Both the position numbers and the translations under genes were made by a program. This document shows, in pieces, positions 57,573-64,000 of a DNA stretch of 64,000 bases. Source of the stretch: Nageia nagi (lineage: Eukaryota; Pinophyta); assembly GCA_050084985.1 (NCBI GenBank), contig JBITNC010000001.1, positions 23,250,001 to 23,314,000 of the forward strand, read 5' to 3'. The notes under the pieces were generated by a model, which was not told the DNA's origin, did not search any database, and saw only the letters and a list, made by a program, of their open reading frames with translations. Positions within the stretch are counted from its first letter, which is position 1, and the number at the start of each line of letters is the position of its first letter.

Positions 57573-58076
57573 TGTTAGAATTTATAATGCATTATTGTAA
57601 AGTTTCTTAATATAATTCACTTAATACTTAAGAATATCCTTAGATATATTAAGTATTTAGTGAATATGATAATGTAACTTATCCTACATTCCATCTCATG
57701 AGCATGCCCCTTGGGTAAAAGGGTGAAAAATGTCATGACTTTGTACAATGGTTGATAGGGTGATCCAAGGGAAAATTTTGGTCTATAAATAGAGGACCCT
57801 CTCCTTGAGATTACAAACTTAGAGAAGCATAAAAATTCTAGTCTTGTATATTTGTAAAAATTTTGTAGGAGAATGCTTGTATAAGAATTCTTGAGAGTTT
57901 GTAGGAGAGTTCACTTGTAAGAAATAATAGCAAAGATGGTTCAAGTGGATGTACCCCTGGATGGAAGAACCATTATATATGGTGTGTCTCATTGTACATC
58001 AAATCATATTTTTTGTGTTGAATATTTATGGAATCCTTTAAGGTGATTTTGGTTATGGAATATTTCAATTTCATCA
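57573..58076 (+). repeat. Element B 3' LTR
   Basis: 504 bp, start TGTTAGAATT, end TTTCATCA. TATA 'ctataaata' at 57783-57791. Retains about 25 bases near the start that the 5' copy lost. Confidence 0.88.
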
Positions 58077-59181
58077 CTGAGTAGGATACCTAAGACCTTA
58101 CAGACTAGAGCTCTAATTCCAAATTGAGAATGTGCAAATAAAATTCAATTCTACCTATTTTATACACTAATTATAAATCCCTTTTTTAAATTGATTTTTT
58201 ATCCTCAACGATCACTACAAATTGAACCTCAATTTATCATCAAATGTGCACACATCCATCTATGTTCTTTACTCGACTCCCTTTCATGCCTTTAATGATG
58301 CATCATCATTTCATTCCAACATTTTGCTAGGTTCTTACATTCATCTCTTTTCAAATTTTGTACCTTAAATCCTACTCTTTTCCTGCATGTAATAAAAATA
58401 TTTATCATTCTCTATAATAAAATGTAAATTGTCAAAATCCCCCTAGGTCAAATTGGTAAAAGTTGAAATGCAATGATCATTAATTTTTTCTTTACTTGTT
58501 ATGTTCATGCAAACTATTTCTCTTTTTCATTTCATGGTTGTGGCAAAGACCTGAAATACTTTTCCTTTTTTGAAAATTGCTCCCTTATCCTAGCAATGAT
58601 GCCTCAATATTAGCATTACTGCTAGGTTAACATGATCATTTAAAGTAAGTTTTCTTTTTCACACTTCATGTGTGTACTTCCATGAGGAAAAATGTCTCTA
58701 CTTTTTATTTATGTATCATAATTGATCAATAATTGAATCTTTTTTCACATAGTTTGTCTCGTTAAAAAAATATAAATGTGTTTTAAAAATGCTATTTTTA
58801 GTTTCTAATATCATAAATGCATGTCCATATTATGCTTATCAATCTATATTTCTTTGATATTTTAGATAATAATACAATAATAATTTTCTTATCAAATGAT
58901 TGGTTACATATATTATCAATAATGATTATCAATGAACATTGTGATGAAATGCCTATAATTTCTTATTAGTACATATTGCAATATAATTTGCATGATTGAT
59001 TATCACACATACTACTTTTCATATATGCTACTTGTTATGCTTATCATGCTTTGCTTAACAATTACTTATCAAAATATTGCTTTGTCCAAATGCATGCTTA
59101 TCAAAATATTATTTATCATTCCTTGATTAAATTGATGCTTATCATATGATCAAATTATTTTCATATCATATCATTGCTTAG
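58077..59181 (+). other. Element A 3' region after B
   Basis: Continuation of element A behind the B insertion. T-rich with many 'tgcttatca' words (58780-59180); no coding text. A 'gagctctaattccaaattgag' block near 58106-58129 resembles a reversed initiator-Met primer site but has no LTR next to it. Confidence 0.45.
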
Positions 59182-59470
59182 CATTGGCCTCCTTTATAAG
59201 GAATGGGTACTCTTATCAGCAAATCCATGGCAACATGGTGGCTTGTGGAACTAAGTTAGTCACTCATATCATTGGCCTCCTTTATAAGAAAGGGGTACTC
59301 TTATCAAAATATCCATGGCAACATGGTGATTTATAAAACCAAGCTAATCATTATTATCCTTTGATATCTTTTTCATGAAGGGTCAATCTTATCATTCAGT
59401 ACCTTTGTAAGGAAGGGCTATTCATATCAAAATCCATGGTAAAATGGTGGCTTGGGAAATCAAGCTGATC
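59182..59470 (+). repeat. 88-bp tandem repeat near the 3' end of element A
   Basis: Copies start at 59182 and 59270 with 'cattggcctcctttataag', followed by 'gggtactcttatca' and 'atccatggcaacatggtg'. A more diverged third part is at about 59402-59470. Same position as the 108-bp array of Tat-1 but unrelated in sequence. Confidence 0.85.
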
Positions 59471-59818
59471 AATCTAAATGGTTTATCATCTTCCTCTCAT
59501 CTTGGTGGGTAATTCACTAAATATAGGTTTGTTTTTCTTATCATTCTTTCCTTATCATGATGTTTAATATTTATATTTGAGATATATTGCATAAAAACCT
59601 TTCTTGTTTAAGATCTTTCTAGGTACCTTTTTCTTTGTCTTGGATTGCTCCTATGATAAGAGCTCCATCATGTTGCAACCAAGTCAAAGAGAGGGAATAA
59701 CATAAGAAAAAATTAGGGCATCTAAAGATATCACCATTTCATAATTCTTTAGGAAGTACTTTCTTACTTTGAATTTATGCTTTGACTTTTTTTTATCTCA
59801 AAAGCATCAAAACATATT

Positions 59819-59832
59819 CAAAGTGGGGCATC
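59819..59832 (+). promoter_or_regulatory. Polypurine tract (A)
   Basis: 'caaagtggggcatc' directly before the 3' LTR, the same form as 'aaaaaggggcaac' of Tat-1. Confidence 0.7.
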
Positions 59833-60560
59833 TATTAACACCTAAAAAGGAATTTTAATTTAATTAAAATACACTTTCAAATATTTGAAATAATTTATTT
59901 ATTTTATTAAATAATTTCTCTTTTCCATGTGCACTCTCACCTACCATTATGTTTTATGGTAATAGGTCAGGTTGGCATCATAATAAGCTTGAGAAGGAGC
60001 TTTAGCACTAGACATGTTGCCTATAAAGGTGGAGGGGTTGTGCATGATAAAAGATATGAAATGACATGACATAATTCTAAATCCTTGATATGTGGAAATA
60101 TACTTTTTTCATTCTTTATTATTTTTTCTTAACGCCATCTATCATCTCTATATTTTGTTATACTTTGAGCTCTACATTCCTACAATCTTTCATCCCTTTG
60201 TGATAGAGATTCTATGCATTGAAGGTGGAAGGATGATATCAAGTGAAAGGGTGAGGCATTTTTGAATGGTAATCAAGTACTATCACTAGTTTTTTTACAT
60301 TTTTGCTATGTTGATATTGAATTGGTGGCTTTGTGTTTTAGAGAAGCTCATCATTCATCCTGTTTCGATCAAATTTCTCCTTCATTCATTATCATAGGTA
60401 AAGTACAAGTTTTTATCTTTCATAAATCTAGTTTTGATAGATAAAGATCAATTAAATTATTTTTATCTTTAATGTCATCAATTTTTTATTATTTCATAGT
60501 TAATTAACAAATTTAATTATTCTATAAATAACCCTAATAATTATTATTTTGATTATAACA
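59833..60560 (+). repeat. Element A 3' LTR
   Basis: 728 bp, starts TATTAACACC (TG changed to TA) and ends GATTATAACA. It provides the empty-site allele for the Tork insertion. TSD CTAGT follows at 60561-60565. Confidence 0.9.
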
Positions 60561-60565
60561 CTAGT

Positions 60566-61340
60566 AAAAAGAAAAATAATAAAAGGTAAATGGTAAGTGT
60601 TAAATGGAAAATGGTAAATGGTAAAAGGCTAATGGTGAAAGTAATTCATAGTAAGTGGAAGAAATATCCATTAGTAATATATAAAATATATATTCTAGAA
60701 TTATCCATAGGATTATATGGCATAAGGAGATGTGATGGTGTGGAAGTAGTTGTTGATATTTAAAAGGGGTTTCTAGAAAAGGGTTATGTGGTAAAAGATC
60801 CATGTGGCATCTCATGGATATTTCTAAAAGTGCTTTGGATGTTTATAAAAGATAGATATATAATGTATTTTAAAATTCAAGTTGTATAGAAATATATATT
60901 CCTTCTTTAGATTATAAATAGAGAAGTATGGGCATGTAAAACAAGTTGGAAAGAAGTTGGAAGTTGTGAGTGAGTTATGAAGTTGTAAAGAAGTTTATAT
61001 ATATGTGATGAGTATTGAGTCTTAGTTTCATAAGTTAATAATTATTATTATGTTAAAGTGTTGTATTGTGTTCATGATTATCCAAGTGAAGAAAAGGTTA
61101 GATTTTTTTTTTAAGAAGGCTCTCTCTATGAGGTTGTGATAGAGGTTGTGTTGGATTGGTTATTGAGTTGATAAAGTTATGGTGCTTATCATGGGATAAC
61201 CAAGTCCATTACTATCATCATAGTGAGATTTTATTTCCATTGCATTATAATTGTATCTTCATTTTCATTAATAATATTGTAACATTGTTCTATTTTATGA
61301 TTATTGTGTTGTTCATGATCTCTAAATTGTATAAGTATTA
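60566..61340 (+). mobile_element. Probable right part of element D 3' LTR
   Basis: This sequence was contiguous with 32657 before element A inserted. It contains a TATA box (60911) followed by a G/A-rich stretch with 'aagttggaa' and 'gaagttg' words, as in LTR R/U5 regions. The end is uncertain. The alternative is that it is plain flanking DNA. Confidence 0.42.
60911..60920 (+). promoter_or_regulatory. TATA-like box (element D LTR)
   Basis: 'attataaata' followed by 'gagaagtatgggc'; typical plant LTR promoter wording, no other support. Confidence 0.4.
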
Positions 61341-62580
61341 ATTAAAGTAGTGCATCGACATGAAAGATAAATGCAAGAGGAAGGCCCAATATTATAATTC
61401 CTTATATGCTAAAATAATTTATTTATCTCTCTGATAGGTGGTTGTTCATACATCATACTACAATAATAATGTCTCTTTACACCACATATATAAGAATGTG
61501 TTATGCTTTGAACTTTATGTTACATGTTATTATCTTTAATATTCTTAATATTTCTAAAATCATAACATGCAGGATATTTAAGTACTGATATCATGGCATG
61601 CATATCATTTTTCTTACAAGCTATAGATTAGAAGAACATCAATCATAGATCTATGTCATTGAATATCCTTACAAGCTTCATCCCAGATCTGATCTAATCC
61701 TTTGTACATATAGACATATCTTGAGGTTTATTTTACTTATTTATCATGTGTACATTTTCTTGGTATTATTTAGGTATTCTTGATAAGTTTATTGTACCAT
61801 AATAGCTTTATGTTTACTATATTTCTTTATTGATAATCATTATTTATAAATTACATTTTGGTGAATTGGACTAATCTTATAAACCTAGAATTTTTCTTTT
61901 ACGGAATCACTTTTTCTATAGAGTCTTGTATTGGAGATCCTTGGTTTTATTTTCTTTTGGTTGAATTAATTTTCTATAAATTTAGAAACTTATATTAGTT
62001 TGAAATCATTATAAAATCAAGAAATTTTTATTTTTTAGAAAAAAAAATGTATAAAAACCTATATTTTGAAGGTAATTTTATTCAAATTAGTAAGATCTAG
62101 CATTAGAAAATTTTGTCCCAACTATAGACAAATATAATTGGAAAATGCATGTGACTTTTCAAGGCTTAAAGTTGCATATTTTTGAAAATTTTATAGAAAA
62201 TATCATCATATAAAGCCCTAAATTTACAAAATATTTTTCAACTATTTGGTGATTTCTTTATTGATAAAAACTTATCAAAACCATAGGTCATATTAATAGA
62301 ATATTTTTAGAGAGTAATGTAGGCTTATTGCATGCATTTTTATTAAGATTTCTAGAGGTTTTCAATTTTCAATAAAAATATTTTTATTCCAAACACTAGA
62401 TTTTGAAAATTATTTTCTTGAATTTGGGAAGGTATGGCATCATAAAACTTCTCCTATGTACATCATAGATATTCATGCTAGTAACTTATTTTTAATTTTG
62501 CATGATCTAGAACTACATATTTTGGCATATTTCTTGAAGTTTTTTGGAAACTCTAGATCTACATCATGTAATTGAGAAAA
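61341..62580. other. Unrecognised interval
   Basis: AT-rich, no domain or LTR pair found. Broken plus-strand frames only. It may be part of the same unknown unit as the 60-bp repeat that follows. Confidence 0.35.
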
Positions 62581-62940
62581 TATTGAATAAAAGTGAAAAT
62601 GAAAAAATAGATAATGATGCATTCAAAGTAGAAAATCAAATACATAATTAGAAAGAAGACAACATTGCATTTGAAAATCATCCTAGCATCCATAAAGAAG
62701 ATATTAATGAAAATTAGCATTATGAGGATGCATTTAAAAATTTTCCTAGCATTAAAGTAGATATTAATGATAATGAGCAATATGAGGATGTGTTTCAAAA
62801 TTTTCCTAGCATTCAAGCAAATATTAATGAGAATGAGCATTATGAAGATGCATTTTAGAATTTATATAACACTCAAGTAGATCTAAATGACAATGAGCAT
62901 TATGATATTGCATTTTAAAAACTTCCTATCATTCAAAAAG
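62581..62940 (+). repeat. 60-bp tandem repeat encoding a 20-residue unit
   Basis: Five clear units plus a weak first one follow each other with an exact 60-bp period and no insertions or deletions (62641, 62701, 62761, 62821, 62881). The plus-strand frame gives units like EQYEDVFQNFPSIQANINEN. Conserved positions are HYEDAF, NFPSI and DIN. Because 60 is a multiple of three the frame is kept through the array. Three or four stops (GAG to TAG, CAA to TAA type) now interrupt it. Confidence 0.88.
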
Positions 62941-63190
62941 ATCCAATAAATATAAAATTTATGATATATTGCATTCAAAATGTGATACTTCAAGTATATA
63001 TTTTAGATAACCATGATTTATTAATAAGTGTTTTATTAGATGTTAAACATTAAAATAAAAACAATAGTCAATCTTGTGCAATAATTCAACAAACCAATAT
63101 TTTTATTCTAGAAGAAATAACAATTCAAATGGTAGGAAATAAAATCTACATAATTCAATAAAATCCCAAAGAGTTTCAAATTTTTTATTA
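62941..63190 (+). pseudogene. Continuation of the repeat protein, unknown family
   Basis: After the repeats the same strand reads 'QVYILDNHDLLISVLLDV' and, after a stop, AIIQQTNIFILEEITIQMVG then NKIYIIQ. Gene-like but I cannot assign a family; it could be an unfamiliar retroelement ORF or a host pseudogene. Confidence 0.4.
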
Positions 63191-64000
63191 CAACAATCAA
63201 AAGAGACAAGCATTAAGTATGATGATAGTGGTGGTGGTTTCACCCTCCCCTAGTCCATTATAGTTTATCATTTTGTATATCACATATCACAAGTTATGTG
63301 TAATATAGGATTAAATTTGCATATTAGAGTGCACTCATAGGTTGCATATCATCTAGTTCAATCCATTACATATATTTGATTAATATGGAAATCTCCTCAA
63401 GCTATTCAAGCATGTCCTCCTCCCATCCTCATCATTTCTATCAATTTTCATCACGATCATCATTTCTTGTTTTTCTTATCTTCTTATCCTCATTATTTGT
63501 ATCAAAATTTCAATTCATAAACTTTCAAATCTTTGTATATCTCATATTCTCATAAACAAACTCAAAAATAATGGCACCTATGGCATTGAAAAAAAAATAA
63601 CAAATGTTAGGACAAATAGGTTTAAAAATATTTAGTTTCAATTAGGAGCAAGTTCAGAATTAGAAATATTTTAGTTAGGGCATATATTTAGTTTTATTTG
63701 AGGATAGAAAAGAATCAAAATCAGACATAAACATTACAAAGTAGAATGTATAATCCAAAAAGGGAAATTTTAGTATCAAATTATTTAAGAACAATAGCAC
63801 CATTGTTGTTCTAGGCTTGTAGAAAGGTCATTGACATCATAATGAAAGTAAGAAAAATTAGTCAAATTCAAGCTAACCATTACAAAATCATATCAAAAGT
63901 AGAATTTAAAGGTTAAAAATTATATTTAGAAAATTTAGAGGTCATATATCATATCCAACAATCAAAATGTCAAAAATTAAAGATTAGATTATTAGCAAGA
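63191..64000. other. Unrecognised right end
   Basis: AT-rich; a 'ggtggtggtttcaccctcccc' block near 63225-63250 is the only richer patch. No feature supported. Confidence 0.35.

Larger units (their letters stand above)
44065..58076 (+). mobile_element. Ty1/Copia element B (interrupted by C)
   Basis: 5' LTR 44065-44553 and 3' LTR 57573-58076. The flanks TCGAG (44060-44064) and CTGAG (58077-58081) are both one C-to-T step from CCGAG, a plausible decayed TSD. It has an initiator-Met primer site, a polypurine tract, and an interior of about 4.5 kb when C is removed. Only an integrase piece is recognisable, so B is probably an internally deleted, non-autonomous member of the same family as C. It also holds a GC-richer gene-like segment (45220-45860). 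Confidence 0.82.
32658..60560 (+). mobile_element. Tat-type Gypsy element A, non-autonomous, heavily nested
   Basis: LTRs start TGTTAACACC (32658; TATTAACACC at 59833) and end TTATAACA (38622 and 60560). The 5-bp duplication CTAGT flanks them (32653-32657 and 60561-60565). Without insertions the element is about 8.7 kb: LTR, gag (38729-40830), antisense PMD ORF (42114-43480), 3' tandem repeats (59182-59470), polypurine tract and LTR. No protease, RT, RNase H or integrase of its own is visible. Insertions: Tork Copia in the 5' LTR and Copia B (itself carrying C) behind the PMD. Confidence 0.88.
23299..61340 (+). mobile_element. OTA-type Ty3/Gypsy element D (split by insertions)
   Basis: Gag, protease and RT lie at 23299-25969, RNase H and integrase at 30739-32367, and a probable 3' LTR at 32428-32657 plus 60566-about 61340. 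Removing element E with one ATAAG copy restores RT to RNase H in the same frame (EERI, stop, VFEKLK), which proves these halves belong together. Element A splits the 3' LTR. The 5' LTR and start of gag are absent; the left end fuses to a PPR fragment. RT wording (FGLCNASTTFQR, GYYRRFIKNFSRISQPL) fits the Athila/Tat supergroup. Confidence 0.75.

Noticed and set aside
58106-58129. Reversed primer-site-like word (gagctctaattcca)
   Set aside because: No LTR boundary next to it and two changes from the initiator-Met site; probably chance or a remnant too old to place.
62559-62840. Minus-strand 93-codon frame with repeated hydrophobic blocks
   Set aside because: Shadow of the plus-strand 60-bp repeat, whose plus reading has better amino-acid character and flanking coding text.

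Overview
The window is repeat-dense, AT-rich plant nuclear DNA. There are no bacterial features, no CRISPR array, no rRNA or tRNA gene, and I found no intact host gene. Almost everything recognisable is a decayed LTR retrotransposon (Ty3/Gypsy and Ty1/Copia), plus fragments of a plant-specific PPR-DYW gene. Large nested old elements, a Tat/Athila-type Gypsy complement and PPR text of this style suggest a gymnosperm, probably a conifer; that is inference, not proof.

Layout. 1-2440: remains of a Gypsy pol, with a reversed gag piece inside it. 2441-4440: unrecognised. 4441-about 17850: a Tat-type Gypsy element ('Tat-1') with protease, RT, two RNase H domains and integrase, followed by an antisense ORF with a plant mobile domain (PMD), a PPR gene fragment, 3' tandem repeats and a probable 3' LTR. 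About 17850-21640: largely unrecognised, with short tandem repeats. 21642-23298: a PPR-DYW pseudogene and a third PPR fragment. 23299-about 61340: an OTA-clade Gypsy element ('D') holding a stack of younger insertions. 61340-64000: unrecognised apart from an exact 60-bp-period coding repeat.

Nesting, solved from LTR ends and target-site duplications (TSDs). Element E (25975-30733, TSD ATAAG) is a gag-only Gypsy derivative inside D. Element A (32658-60560, TSD CTAGT) is a Tat-type element with gag and antisense PMD but no pol, inserted in the probable 3' LTR of D. A Tork-like Copia element (32808-38022, TSD ATAAG, 625-bp LTRs, one continuous gag-pol frame broken by six stops) sits inside A's 5' LTR. 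Copia element B (44065-58076) sits inside A downstream of the PMD, and a second Copia of the same family, C (49015-57552, minus strand), sits inside B next to its polypurine tract. The deepest stack is D > A > B > C.

The coding regions do not form an operon or pathway; they are transposon proteins (Gag, protease, RT, RNase H, integrase) that once worked together in virus-like particles. All copies look dead: stops, lost catalytic or zinc residues, many explained by C-to-T or G-to-A change as expected for methylated DNA. The points most worth following up are the antisense PMD ORFs in two Tat-type elements (one lacking pol), the PPR fragments mixed with retroelements, a GC-richer gene-like segment inside B, and the 60-bp coding repeat near the right end.
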